Shown piece after piece: positions 41,616 to 54,799 of a DNA stretch of 64,000 nucleotides; within the stretch, counting starts at the first letter, position 1, and every line of letters begins with the position of its first letter. Source of the stretch: Ficedula albicollis (lineage: Eukaryota; Chordata; Aves; Passeriformes; Muscicapidae); contig NC_021692.1 of assembly GCF_000247815.1 (NCBI RefSeq), positions 4,532,961 to 4,596,960 of the forward strand. The letters run 5' to 3'. A program made the translations under genes and the position numbers. A model generated the notes under the pieces. It saw only the letters and a program-made list of their open reading frames with translations, did not search any database and had not been told where the DNA came from.

Positions 41616-44600
41616 TTAATCACACTTGGAGGGAAGTCACCCAACAAGCAGCACTCCCAGCCATTCCCCCAGCCTGGAGTGGGAAATTTGCTGTCTCATT
41701 TGGCAGCTTGGCTTCCCTGCCCGAGCTGGAGAGGCAGGAGTGGAAGGGCCTGGCTGGGAATGCATCCCTGCCTGGCACTGCGACGGAAAGGATGGGAAAT
41801 GTCAGCTTGATACCCATCAGCAGGATAACCTCAGTGTCACTTTAACATGACAAGGTCATCAGCAGGCAGGGTGAGGCAGGAAGAAAAATGGCCCATTAGA
41901 GGCAGGAACTGTAAGAGAAACATGAGGCTGCCTTGGAGGTGCTCAAGTGCTGTTTTTTGGGGGGAAGGTGGGGATATTCCAGCCTCCTTCACGAGGATGA
42001 GCTTCCCCAAAAGGAAAAGAAGACAGCAACCTGTGCAGCCACTGCAGGAACCTCTCACAGGGACCTTGAGGGAACTTTGCATCACTTAACTCTCATTTAA
42101 TTTAGCAAAAAACCTAAAAAACTGCAGATCTGAAGAGGCTGGGCTCTGAGCAGGAGGGAATTCCCTGTGCTGAAGTGTTTGTTTTCCATGTTAGCCACAA
42201 GGAACAGCTTTGCTGTTGTGTGTGCCACTTTCTGCACCTCGTCCTGAAGCTGCTCAGAGATGGAGGAAGGACTTACTCTGAGGTGGAAAGTGAACTTGGA
42301 GAAGAACCAAGCAAGAGAGAGCAAGAGAGGGACAGAACAGCACTTTGCCTCCCTTTATTCAGAAGTGATATTGAGCAAATGATGCTCTCTAGAAAGAAAA
42401 GTTAATCAGGAATTACTCCATGGCCCAGCTTCAGACACCAGCACAATCAGCTTTTTATTGGGAAGGCACACAGAGCTGTTTTATCTGAATTGATAGGGCT
42501 GCCAGGTGAGCTCCCTTTTAAGAGCTGTAGAAACAATCTCAGACAGGACTGGATAATATTATGCTTGGAATGATAATATTGTGTTTGGAAAAGGTCAATA
42601 TTTTATTTAATCAGACAGACAGAGAGTGGGTGGCAATTTCAAGGCATTTTCTTGAGACTGGAATTCAGGGAGTCCAAATGGAAATAAGGGTTTGCTTTCA
42701 TTTTCCCCTGTGTTTCTGGATGACTGGAACCCCCTGATTAGAAGTGAAGGATATGCTGAACCTCTTGAGAACTCCTGAAATGAAGGAGTGTGAAGATTTT
42801 AGCTCATTATGGTCCCTTACACAGCAGATGCCATGGGCACTTCTTCCACCCTTTCCAGGCAGTGCATTCCTGACAGATGAGGTGGGAGACATCCACCTCA
42901 GAAACTCAAACCTGCTGCTTTTCTCTTCCAAAACAGGAGCAGGGAAGCACTAAACATGGATGAATCCTCCTCAGCTGTCCCCAGGGGCACCTCAACCACT
43001 CCTCTGTGTCACCCACTGTCCTGGAGATAAATCAATTCTGGTCCTGGAACCTCTGCACAAAGTTTTCCTGAGGTGTGCCAAAATGGCCAAGAGATTTTTT
43101 TTAAAAATCCATAATTACCCTTAGTAACTTCAGTTATTTGCTGTTGGAGTTAAACTGGGTTCTACATTTGGAGCTTCTTCGGAACAGCACCAGAAGAAAA
43201 AAAAAGAAAATGCCTTTTTTATTTTTCATTAAAGGTTTTGAAGAGCACACACAGCCTGTATTGTTACCCAACACTCCAAGTAAGTTCTGAGGGAAATCTT
43301 GGGAGATCCAGCCCTGAGCATTGATTACAAGGAGTTTTTAATCTCGTGCCAAGAGGAACATTGAGGTTATAAGATGGCTCCACAACCATCTTGCCAAATA
43401 GCACAAATGTTTACATCTTCCAAACTACCACCAATAGATCATAGACAAAGAAATGTCCATAATGTACCCAGCTGCTGGAAACAAAATGTATTTAAGCCAC
43501 TGAAGAGGGTTTAATGAAGTAAAGCATTTTTGTAACTGCCAGCTCAAAGTAAATAATCACTGATGTGAGCAGAGTTAAGAGATCCTGACTCGCCAAATAA
43601 TCTCAATGTGCCATCGAGGAAGCTGCTGCTTTGTGGGAATAACATAACAGCACTTGAACATTCTCATAAACTTGGGTCTTGTCTTCCTCAACACCCTGCA
43701 CTCCTGGCACTGGGGGAGTGCAAAGAGAACTTTACAGCACGTGCAGAATCCACTGTGCTGTGCAAGTACTGAAGGTTTAATTCACTCTGAAAGTCCGAGC
43801 TGCTTAAACCTCAAAACAACCAAAAATAAAAGTGAAGTACCTGCTCTGACTGATGCATAATAAGCAACTGATTCAAACTAATACAGACAATTCTTTTGGG
43901 TTTTTTTGGGAAGAATTTGCTCCACAACTCTCCACTTCAATTCTCTGGGGTTTTCACATTCCTGGAAACCTTCCAGGATGGGTGAGCACAGCCAGGGGCT
44001 TTCCCCACCCAGCACATGCCTCCTCTGCTTTCTTTTATCCAGGCACTGCCCTGGACGTTGTCCTGCAGGTACGGGAACATTTCTGCAGGAGAAAAGGAAC
44101 ATTCCCATCCCTTTTTTCCTCTGTCCAGACAATCTGTGTAACTTTCACACTGTTTTCCACCTTTGGGGATGCACAATGGCCTGGCCAGGTGAACACAAAC
44201 CGTAAGGTACAGACAAAGAAGGAACAATCCAGCCTCACTTTTTGGTTTTCACTTGTGCACATGTGAAAAAAAAAATTAAAAAGCTGAAATTCTGTATATT
44301 CTGTAGAGGGAGACCTGGCCTTGTAGATTTTCTGTTCTAAATCACTAAAAAAGAACACACCAAGCAGCATTTGCAACATTATCTCACGAGCCAAAAGAGC
44401 AGAATTCAGGTTCCAGGGATGAGAGTTACTTGCACTTATTTCTCACAGATTTCCTGCAGTCTGCTTGAATATGAATTTGAGTGCTTTGCTTTTTTTATTT
44501 TTTTTTTTTCAGAATATAAAATCCCTTTTCCTTGCACCACATAATTGTGTTCCATGGCAGAACTGGCATCCATCATTGCCCCGCTGTCCCCTGCCTAAAA

Positions 44601-45446
44601 GATAAAACATCCACAGGGTAATAAATGTCAAACTATGATTATTGATGCTTTCAATTAAATTGATTATCTATTTGAGGTGCAGAGCAGGGTGATTTATTGC
44701 TGTCTCTTTACGTTGCACTTGGCACAACAGCTTCCCTGCAAGGTGGGTGAACCTTTGCATTGTTTCCATGGATTTTCTATTAAATCTGATTTTCCAGAAG
44801 TGGCTCACGACCACTCCAGTGCTGGGTGAACTGGAATGAATCCAGGTGGGAATATCCTGGGTTTTGTTATCTCCTGGAGCCTGGAGCTTGGGAAGCAAGA
44901 GGGGAAAATAGGAAATGAAAACTTTGAAGTGTGGAAGGACAGGAGACACCTTTGATTTACACCCCTCATTCCCAAACTTGCATTTACAAACAGCACCAGA
45001 CAGAACCTGTGCATAATCTGGAGCTGAGCACTCCCCACCTCAGCAGAGATGAGATGAGATGACCTTCGGCTCGTCACTGCATTGTGTTTTTATTAGTTTC
45101 AGATAACAGGAGCTATAAAATTCAAAGCCATTTACTCCCCAATGATAATCAGCAGCTGCTTCACAAACAAGGCTCTTTTTGTGGTGCCACGGGGTGACCT
45201 TTATCTGATCATTCCCTTAGAGAAATGCCCTTTGTGGCTGGACAAGCCAGGAGCACCTTCCACTGGTGCTCCAAAGCACAGCACACTTTGGCTCAGTCTG
45301 CTCCAAAAAGCAAATTTGGCTCAAACCCAACCACAGCCTCAGCAAGCAATGCTTGTTTTGGGAAGTGCCAGAAATTAGCAGGAGAAAATGATAATTCTCT
45401 TAATGTGCTGCTCTTCCAGCAGGTAGATGTAGAGAATCTCAGTAAC
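41616..45446. other. Non-coding unique sequence, 3.8 kb
   Basis: No gene or CR1 was recognised. A 20-bp tandem duplication lies at 42552-42591. T-run at about 44499-44511. Frames on both strands are below 140 codons and unrecognised. Confidence 0.5.
42552..42591. repeat. 20-bp tandem duplication
   Basis: GATAATATTATGCTTGGAAT is followed directly by GATAATATTGTGTTTGGAAA; 17 of 20 positions match. Local duplication, no wider array. Confidence 0.85.
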
Positions 45447-46044
45447 AAGAAAAGAAAAGAAAAGAAAAGAAAAGAAAAGAAAAGAAAAGAAAAGAAAAGA
45501 AAAGAAAAGAAAAGAAAAGAAAAGAAAAGAAAAGAAAAGAAAAGAAAAGAAAAGAAAAGAAAAGAAAAGAAAAGAAAAGAAAAGAAAAGAAAAGAAAAGA
45601 AAAGAAAAGAAAAGAAAAGAAAAGAAAAGAAAAGAAAAGAAAAGAAAAGAAAAGAAAAGAAAAGAAAAGAAAAGAAAAGAAAAGAAAAGAAAAGAAAAGA
45701 AAAGAAAAGAAAAGAAAAGAAAAGAAAAGAAAAGAAAAGAAAAGAAAAGAAAAGAAAAGAAAAGAAAAGAAAAGAAAAGAAAAGAAAAGAAAAGAAAAGA
45801 AAAGAAAAGAAAAGAAAAGAAAAGAAAAGAAAAGAAAAGAAAAGAAAAGAAAAGAAAAGAAAAGAAAAGAAAAGAAAAGAAAAGAAAAGAAAAGAAAAGA
45901 AAAGAAAAGAAAAGAAAAGAAAAGAAAAGAAAAGAAAAGAAAAGAAAAGAAAAGAAAAGAAAAGAAAAGAAAAGAAAAGAAAAGAAAAGAAAAGAAAAGA
46001 AAAGAAAAGAAAAGAAAAGAAAAGAAAAGAAAAGAAAAGAAAAG

Positions 46045-46075
<31 letters not shown>

Positions 46076-46096
46076 GAAAAGAAAAGAAAAGAGAAA
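45447..46096. repeat. (AAAAG)n microsatellite
   Basis: Pure AAAAG from 45447 to 46064 (618 nt, about 124 copies), then one A-length interruption, further copies, and a degenerate GAGAAAAG tail. The KRKEK frame on the + strand and the FLFFSF frame on the minus strand are this repeat read in frame. Confidence 0.98.
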
Positions 46097-46741
46097 AGAG
46101 AAAATAAGAAGGAAATCAGTTGGGGAAATGAAAATCAGCACTGATAATCCACTGATTTTGACCTTAAGACACTCCAATTTTCCCCATTATTGCCCCCATC
46201 TGACATTTCCAAGTTCTGGGGAAGCTTTGTGGCAGAAAACCTTCTGGTTGAACTTCCCAGGCAGTGCCTGATCAAATTTCCCACCATTTTTTATCAGGAG
46301 CACCAGGACAAAAACCCACCTCAGACATAAAACAGGAAGATGATTCTGCCTGAGACACCTTGTGAAACAAGTGAACGCAAAAGACAAACAGTGAGCATGG
46401 GAAAAAAAAAAAAAAAAATTTCTATCCCAATTTTACAGACCAGACAGAGATGAGAAAATGAGGTGCCCAAATCACCCAGGCTCTGGCATTTGGAAATTCA
46501 AGCTCCTTAGACCTAATCTTAACCACAAGGCTGCCAGTCCTGCTCAGATGCAAACACCTTTGACCCTGGTAAGCTCAGAATTACACTCACATCCACTCAG
46601 ACTTTGAAGCCTGGCTTATCTCACAGCAGTGTAACTGTCCCCTCCACCAGAACAGGGCTAAAGACAAACAGTCAAGAGAGGGAAAAAAAGCCATGCAAAA
46701 CTCCTGCAGCTGTGGCCAGAATTCATTATTTCACATTTCAT
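46097..46741. other. Non-coding unique sequence
   Basis: Contains an A17 run at about 46403-46419. No gene was recognised. Confidence 0.5.
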
Positions 46742-46806
46742 AAAATCACAGAATTCCCTGAGCTGGGATGGACCCACAGGGGTCAGTGGGGTCCAGTTCC
46801 TGGCCC
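46742..46806 (-). mobile_element. CR1 LINE 3'-terminal remnant
   Basis: AAATCACAGAATTCCCTGAG, then CTGGGATGGACCCACAGGGG and TCCAGTTCCTGGCCCT. Reverse-oriented terminus of the GACCCACA CR1 subfamily also seen at 35309-35432. Confidence 0.75.
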
Positions 46807-47603
46807 TACATTTGGTATTTCCCACCTCCATCCCGGTTTCTGAACGTGGGAGGAATCTGGGAAGCTCTGAAATGTGCCCAGCTTCAGAGAGAAACCCCAG
46901 CAAGTGTCCAACAGCCCAGAGCAGCAGTGGTAAGGGCAGACATTAAAGCAATATTTCTGTTTGATGGGGTGCAAAGGGCCAGGCTCAAAGCTGGCCAAGC
47001 AGCCAGGAGTTTTAAAAGCCATCTCTCAAACAGCTTGGGGTCACCAGAACATCATTTTGGGCCATCAACTCAGGGGAAAAAAAGGGACAAAACCCCTGCA
47101 AGCACTTCCTTTTTTATTAAATGTCCCCTTTGAGAGTGTCAGAGCCTGGCTGAGCAGGTGAGGACAGCACCTGCACTGCCTGCCAAAGGTGAGGCTTGGA
47201 AGGAGTTTGGACAGTCCTGCTGCTGGAACATGTGGATCCCCACAAAAAGGGACACCTCGGGGCAACCAGAGCTGGTTTATTAAACTGGGAATCTCCCTGA
47301 GAAAAATAAGAGTATGAGAAAAACCACAAGCAACAGGGAAGTAGGACAAATTCTTTTTAAAATGACAGATCAACGGCAATCTGCTTTGGTGTTTCTGGAC
47401 ATCAGAAACACAGGGGTTTTTCTGTGAAAAAGAAAAGATAGATCTGTGTAGTGTGCACTTTCTGTGGCCAGCCACTAGCCCTGCAGCAGGGGTTAGAAAA
47501 TGGCACATCTGGTTTCCAAAGGATCCCTGTGTGGCCACACACAGCTGTAATTATGGCAACGATTTGGGCAGAACCTGAATATGTATTTTTTGGCTTGGAG
47601 GAA

Positions 47604-47604
<1 letters not shown>
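46807..47604. other. Non-coding unique sequence
   Basis: No gene was recognised. Confidence 0.5.

Positions 47605-47642
<38 letters not shown>
47605..47642. repeat. Poly-A run, 38 nt
   Basis: Thirty-eight As preceded by TTGGCTTGGAGGAAC. No gene-like or retroposon-like body is recognisable upstream, and no target-site duplication was found by eye, so I do not call a processed pseudogene. Confidence 0.95.
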
Positions 47643-47646
<4 letters not shown>

Positions 47647-49662
47647 GGAAACCTCATAGGATGGAAGGCACTGACTTCCATCCCTAGCCCACATCCTGGG
47701 CTTCCAGATGCAGGAAACAAATTGCAAGTGACCCTCTGTGGTGGACGGGGTGGCAGTGGGGACTGGCTGCCAGAATGTGCCCGCAGTGGAGGGAGCAGCA
47801 GCTCCAGGTGGAGGTGTTTGCTCATGGGAAGTGCCTGGCCAGCTTCCAGCCCCACAGACGCCCAGGAGGAGCAGGGGCTGCAGGAGGAACACGGTGCTCA
47901 GGCTCTGCACCCCCACATCGCCCTCAGAGCCTGAGAGTGAAACCAAAAATGACCAAGTGACTCAAGGCAACACGGGTTTTGTTTCAGTGGCTTGAGAAAC
48001 AAGCAAATTCCTTCATCCTGAACAGCTCCTGAGCCACGAGTCCCCCCCCCTTCAGCACAAACTCTCTCCACCAAACCCTGCACACACCAGGCTGAGCTCA
48101 GCCACTCGTCACTCCTGCTTCCTTGGACAGCAGCACAATGATTAAAAAAAAAAAAAAAGAAAAAAAAGTGAAAAATATTTATTGCTGCTTCTCATCCAAG
48201 TTTCTGCATAAAACCCATTTTCAAAATGCACAGGGCAAAGTTCTGCCCCGCAACAGGCAAAGAAAAGGGAAGCTGAACTGGAGGCAGCTGCGGTCACTTA
48301 CTCATTCAGCACGATGGCTCACAGATCGTCCCACCCTGCCCCAACAAAAACTTCCTAAATCATCCCCAAAGCCTGAATCACTCTCTCCCTTCCTTTTCTT
48401 CCTGTACTAGAGACTCAAATGTGGCTCTTCAAAGGAAACTCACTCCTGGATTCACTGGCAGGCTGGAGTTCCCTGCCCTGGCAGTAGCACCGTGACAGGC
48501 CCATCTCAAAAAGGAAACACATATTTGGCTTTCCATCCTATAACATTCAAACCTGAAGCCCAAAATAAACTGATTTTTTCTCTCTCCTTTCCTTGACATA
48601 CATTAAGCAGCACTGTTTCCCTATCAGACCGTGGATCCCTGCCTGCTGAGGTTTTCACACAAAGAAGAAGCCAGGAGCTGATTCTTTAGAACAGCATCTT
48701 CACTTTTGACAAAAAAAACCCCACCCCACTCCTACCTCAGAGTTATCTGACTCAAGACCAGCTCCTTTCCCCCGTTTTTAACAAGGCCAGGCTGGAAATG
48801 TCACAGTGTTATCAGGGCAGCTGCCCAGCTATCAGCAGTGGCCGTGGCTGTGCCACGGAGGAGCCCAGCAGGCTCTGCTCTGTTTAACCCTCAGGAAGCA
48901 CAGGGCAGGCTTTAAGAAGGATGCAGAGGATGTAATGGAGCCCCTAATGTGTTTGGGTTTCTCCACTGGAATCCAGTTTTATCAGGAAACAAAGGTCCTG
49001 GTGGGATTATCAGCAGAAAGAAACCCAGGAGCTGTCTGGCTGGGAGGGGGTTGTGGGGGTTGCTGTGCCAAGGTGCTTCCTCCCAGCAAAACCAGCAGCA
49101 CTGGGCTCCTCCAACCAATCATGTGGAATTCTGCAAGATTTTCAGCACAAGGAAGTGCTTGGCTGATGCTGATTCCTTGGAGAAAGGAAAGAGAAGCCAC
49201 AGGCACACTGAAATACAAGAAGAATCAGCAAAAAGTCAGTGTTATTTGCCAGTGGCTCATGAAGAAGCCAACCAAGCTCATCCCTGTTCCCCGTCTGAGT
49301 GCTGCCACACACTGCCCATGCCAAGGCATCAGAGTGCCCAAAGCTCTCAAGGCACTCCCCACCTTCAACATCCCTGCTCCACCTCAGCTCATCACCCCTC
49401 ACAACACACACACAACGAGAGCAAGAGGAACTAAAAGTGTCAGGAACTTTGTCACAGGCAGATAATTGAGAAAGCAGTAATTATTTGTGAGCTGGATCCT
49501 TATCTTGTTGGTTTGGGTTTTTTAAATACCTGATTAATAAAACAATTATAATAGTTACTTAAATTGAAATACCAGCCTGTCTGTTAATCCAGACATCCTG
49601 GTCAAGGTGTTTCAACCCACTCAAAACAGTGCTTGGGTTCAAGGGCTCTTGATGAGGCCACG
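47643..49662. other. Non-coding unique sequence
   Basis: No gene was recognised. A-runs at about 48144-48168. Includes the unsupported open frame 48806-49465. Confidence 0.5.
48806..49465 (+). other. Unsupported 219-codon open frame
   Basis: The longest frame in the window not made of a simple repeat. No known domain, transmembrane pattern or repeat is evident, and no plausible exon context. Likely chance. Confidence 0.1.
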
Positions 49663-49707
49663 AAATAAACATAAAATAAACATAAAATAAACATAAAATA
49701 AACATAA
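49663..49707. repeat. 11-bp tandem repeat, four copies
   Basis: The unit AAATAAACATA is repeated about four times with no mismatches. Short AT-rich minisatellite. Confidence 0.95.
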
Positions 49708-49945
49708 CCCAGATGTCACCAACAGGGAGCAACAGCAATGCTGAAAACCACTGATTTCCCCTTTGCCTTCCAGACCTTGGTGTCACCCTCCAGATCTCAG
49801 GGTTCCACCTTTGAGGTGCTCAGAGGTGTCACACAAGCCTGTGCCTGTCCCAGCAGCCAGGCACAGGGTGCCACTGCTGCTCCTGGGGTGACACTGTGCT
49901 GCCTTCAGGATGTGGAGGGGCTGCACAGGAAAGAGGGGGAGGGAT
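49708..49945. other. Unique spacer
   Basis: Nothing recognised. Confidence 0.45.
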
Positions 49946-50220
49946 TATTGACAGGGTCTGGGGTGCCAGGATAGGGGAAATGGCTTGAAACTGGCAGAGA
50001 GTAGGGTCAGATGGGTATTAGGAAGGAATTCTTCCCTGTGAGGGTGATGAGGGGCTGGGATGGAAGAGATTTCTTGGATAGCTGCTCCTGGATCTCTGCA
50101 AGTGTCCAAGTCCAGCTTGGAGCCACCTGGGATAGTGGGAGGTGTCCCTGCCATGGCAGGGGGTGGCACTGGGTGCTTTTTAAGGACCCTTCCAGCCCAA
50201 ACCATTCTGGAATTTTGATT
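49946..50220 (+). mobile_element. CR1 LINE 3'-end fragment
   Basis: Sense-oriented. GGGGAAATGGCTTGAAACTG, then AGGAAGGAATTCTTCCCTGT, GAGGGTGATGAGGGGCTGGG, GGAGGTGTCCCTGCCATGGC and CCCTTCCAGCCCAAACCATT, ending in ATTCTGGAATTTTGATT, a degenerate terminal octamer pair. The middle is rearranged relative to other copies. Confidence 0.93.
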
Positions 50221-50519
50221 CATCCTCAGCCTGAGCCTGCATCCCCAGCACGAGCTCTCACACCTGCGTGGTGCAGGGGGGCTGGGGGGCTCAGGGGGTT
50301 CCCCAGGTGATCCCAGAGGGACTGGGGGGTTCACCCCCCTGTGCAGCTCTCCGTGTGCCCCACGGGGAGCAGAGGATGAGCCCAGAGCCCTCTGAGCTCT
50401 GCCCTCCTCCCTTTCCTCTCCCGTGCCCCCCTCCCACCGTCCCTGCCACCCCCTCACCTCCTCCACAAGCACCAACTAAAAAAGGGAAAGAATGAGAAAG
50501 TGAGTGCAGCGGGGCTGGC
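50221..50519. other. GC-rich unique sequence
   Basis: G-rich then C-rich (GGGGGGCTGGGGGGCTCAGG, later CCTCCCTTTCCTCTCCCGTG). A poly-C artefact is absent here even though the sequence is strongly skewed. No gene was recognised. Confidence 0.5.
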
Positions 50520-50950
50520 ACTGCAGACAATGTCTGTCTTGTGTGAGTAATTTAGCACTATGGCCAGTCAATCTGGTTTCTGGGCCCGATGCCCTGACCC
50601 TCTTTAGAGCCGCTCTCTCTCTCCAGCACAGTGTGAAACGTTTCCTTTCACAGCACTGACACTTTGCAGATTGAGACGTCAGGCCTGTCCAACTGCAGCA
50701 AATTAGCAATTTTTCTTTTACTAATTGGAAATAAAAATGTTTGCTAAGGGAATAATTTGTAGGAATGCAGTGTTAGGTTTCCGGCTTTTTATAAGGATGC
50801 TTTAAACTTTATCCATGTGCACTTTCCTTCTGTTTTGATGCCTTGCACTGTAAATTTTAATAGCTTACTTGACTGTTAACTTTACAGTCTCAGCCTTCCA
50901 AAGGATTAAATGAAGTTTTTAATTTATCTTCCTCTCTAAGGCAGCAGGAT
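50520..50950. other. Candidate conserved non-coding element
   Basis: Unique, repeat-free sequence with AGCAAATTAGCAATTTTTC, TACTAATTGGAAATAAAAAT, AATTTTAATAGCTTAC and GGCCAGTCAATCTGG. Closely resembles the composition of vertebrate enhancers. No coding frame of note. Confidence 0.3.
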
Positions 50951-52103
50951 CTTCTTAAAGCCGTGCCCAGCACTGCTCACCCACTTCTCAGCGAGCACAG
51001 CCAGGGGACACAACTGCAAAGGGTTAAAACCCGACACGGGGACGTGGCATCTGGATGAACCTCGGGCAGGAGATTTGTTTGCTGAGCCTTCAGCTCACAG
51101 CTCCCAAAGTTCCCTCGGAGAGTGGTGCAGAGAGATGGGCAGCAGGCTCAGGAAGGCTTTCCAGCTTTAAATCTGCCAGGAATGGGCAATTCTGGAATTG
51201 TGAGTCCTTCTGTCCCTTCAGCCTTGCACTAATTCAGCTTTGCCCACTCCACGAGGAGATATCAATGCTGTGGGCAGGGTTTGGTGGTGACAGTGCTGAG
51301 ACTTTTTAACTTTCACATGCAAAAAGAACCCCCAAACTGACTGGCAGCAGCTTGATCTATTGGATCCTAAAATCCCTGCAGCTCACTTGGCGTGGAAATA
51401 ACAGCCAGGAAAGATTCTTCACGTGCAAAAACCCCAAAGGTTCTTCAAGGGAACGGGATCAGGAAAGAGCCTCTTGGAGTCTAGAAAACCCAGATAAGAA
51501 ACTAGAAGTGAAAACAAACGCCCCTTTGCTGAAATCCAATATTTTAGCCTAATGCCCCTGCAATTCCTGAGGCATGTAATGTCTTCCTGCACGGCACTCC
51601 AGTGGTACATTAGCTCCTGTAACAATGCCAGCACATAAAGAGTTACTGTTCTTTCCCCCCCCTGCACCCCCCACCCCCCCATAAAGCATTTGACAGCCAT
51701 GCCTAATAATTCTTTCTGGTGTGGTTTTTCTTTTTCTTGATGTCTTTATGTGAATATGAAGCCGGAGTGAAAGGCTTTGGGTGACCCCTGTGAGAGAGAA
51801 AAAGTATGAACCACAGAGCAAAAGAGTGAGATATAGACTCCCTGCCGAGCCCTCGGCATCTTCTCTGGCAGCTCACAACTTGGCTTCAGAGGGCCTTTGT
51901 GAGGGAAAAAGGACTCTTCTTCACTCAGGCTGTGACAATAGGTGTTTTGTCAGCGAGGGACAGGATAAAAAGCAGGGGGTGGGAGGCGAGATCATCATCG
52001 GCCAGGGGCTCGCCTTTGGGGCCTGCAGATGTTGGAAGGAGGATGATTTATTGCTCCACTGTCCCCAGTGGCATTTGGCCACCTTCCCAGAGCCCAGGCT
52101 TGG
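50951..52103. other. Non-coding unique sequence
   Basis: No gene was recognised. C-rich patches at about 51655-51680. Confidence 0.5.
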
Positions 52104-52757
<654 letters not shown>

Positions 52758-52803
52758 AATGGAATCACAGGATGAACTTTGAGCTGGGAAGAACCCAACC
52801 CAA
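52758..52803 (-). mobile_element. Possible CR1 LINE 3'-terminal remnant
   Basis: ATGGAATCACAGGATGAACT then TTGAGCTGGGAAGAACCCA resembles a reverse-oriented CR1 terminus (AATCACAGAAT...GAGTTGGAAGGGACCC). Short. Confidence 0.55.
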
Positions 52804-54200
52804 ATTCACCATCGTCATCCCAAACCTCAAGCTGAGAAGTTTGGGTGTGGTTTTTGGGGCGTGGGCGTGCAGGAATGACCCTTCCACAGCACCCAAGAGG
52901 TGCCACTGTATTTCTGCATGGCCCTGTCTTTATTTATTCACTAATGAAGGAGTGAGCAGAGCCAAGGTGCAAAAATTCCTGTCTGGGCTCTGCCAATCCC
53001 AAAGCCAATCTGGTTTGTGTGTGAATGGGAGGAAAGGAGGGATCTGGTGCCTCCTGCTCGCTCAGGAACTCCAGAAAGGCTTGGAAGCAGCGAAGGAGGA
53101 TTTATGCAAATCAGCTGAGAAAGGGAACCACTATTTTGGATGTCTCTCCATATCTAAAAAAAAAAATAAAAAATCCCAGACTCGTTTGAAGTCTGCCCAC
53201 TGCTCCATATATCCAGTATATTGAAATGTATCCCAGACCACTGAGCCAGGAAATCCTGGATAATTTCCAAGAAGAAGGAATCACAGCCTAGCAAGAAATA
53301 CACACCAAGACAGTGTATTGCCAGCAGTTTGATTTAGGGCTTTTGCTCCAGCTCCTTCCTTCTTTTAATACACAGTTTTCCACCACACTTTCTATATAAA
53401 TACTCTCTCCTATGGCTGACAGCCTCTCATAGAAGATTTATCCATTAGTGGATTTACTAAAAATGTTTTCTACTGAAACAAGGGCAAATACTTCACCTCA
53501 GCAAAGGACAAATCCAGAAGCAGCATTAAAATCAAGCCCAGTAAATCCTAGACAAGATAGATGCAATGAAAAACTTTGAGAGTCACCTTGGACACAAATT
53601 CCAGGTAGAAAAATGATTCTAAAATTAACAAACAAATTCCAAAAGTGGGAAAGTGACTGAAAAACGCATGAGAGAAAATACATCAAACCCCTAAAATGAG
53701 GCACAAAGCTGCTTTACAAACCCCTCTGTGAAGGGCCCTGTTTGTCTCAGCTGCCAGGACCCACCAGCACCTCTTCGGAGTGAAATCTCCAAAAGCTTCC
53801 CTGAGTTCCAGACACACTTTCCTGCATGTGCTCAAAACTGTTATAGCCATTTACAGAAGGAAGTGAAGCATTCAGGGGATAAGTGACACGTCCAAGGTCA
53901 CACACAGAGTCAACTGCAGAGTCAACAGAAGAGCAAGGAGAGCTTTGCCGAAAATCCCTTGGCTTTGACTGCCAGACAATGGCTCCCCCTCCCACGTAAT
54001 CAACCAGTTATGGAAAGGCATAAATGCATATTTGCAGGGCTAAATATGCTCACTTGAGAATAAAAATGTTTGGGTGATTATCTATAAATTATCTGACATT
54101 CTCCAGACCGCTCCGGTTTGGAAGTTGGATCGAAATTTGATGAATTACAAGCACGACACAAATGTTAGAGGAGAAGCTTTGCTTTGACTGTTTCTCTGGA
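52804..54200. other. Non-coding unique sequence
   Basis: No gene was recognised. A-run at about 53157-53166. Confidence 0.5.
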
Positions 54201-54226
54201 TCTCTGCAAAAAAAAAAAAAAAAAAA

Positions 54227-54322
<96 letters not shown>

Positions 54323-54348
54323 TCTCCAAAAAAAAAAAAAAAAAAAAA
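54201..54348. repeat. Poly-A / poly-C (92 nt) / poly-A block
   Basis: TCTCTGC followed by 21 As (54208-54228), 92 Cs (54229-54320), then TCTCTCC followed by 21 As (54328-54348). The two A-runs have equal length and almost identical 7-base leaders, so the block is a direct repeat with Cs between, as at 4178-4519. Confidence 0.95.
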
Positions 54349-54799
54349 TACCCTGGAAGAATGGCAGGGATAAAACAAAAATTACAATCCCCACAGAGCT
54401 GAGTTTCCAAAACCTCTCAAATTATTATTTCTCTGATTTCACATTGTTTATCACTATTGGCATTTAATATTCCACTTCTGATCTTGCCACAAAGTGATTT
54501 TTTCTTTTTTAATTAAAGCAATAACCACAGAGTATGAGCAAAAAAAAGTCCATCTTACAGGCAAAATAAATTTCCTCTGGACTTTCACAGGCTGTCAGGT
54601 CCCAAATATCTCCCATTTCCTGATGACATTATTAATGCTGGTCTAGGAACTCTTCCATAGTTTGGGAGCCGTAATTAAAATAACTGGGCTGCTTTTTTCA
54701 TTTCCGTTTTTTCAGGCTGTGTTTGTCCATGTTCTTACACACCCAGATTCTCCTTATTTGTGGCAGCAAAGTCTTTACTCTCTGTGCTGTTGAGCTCTC
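54349..54799. other. Non-coding unique sequence
   Basis: AT-rich; no gene was recognised. Confidence 0.5.

Noticed and set aside
45225..46271. 348-codon lysine/arginine/glutamate frame resembling a charged coiled coil
   Set aside because: It is the AAAAG microsatellite in frame with short chance extensions.
47605..47642. Processed pseudogene tail
   Set aside because: The A38 run has no recognisable gene-derived body upstream and no flanking target-site duplication that I can see.
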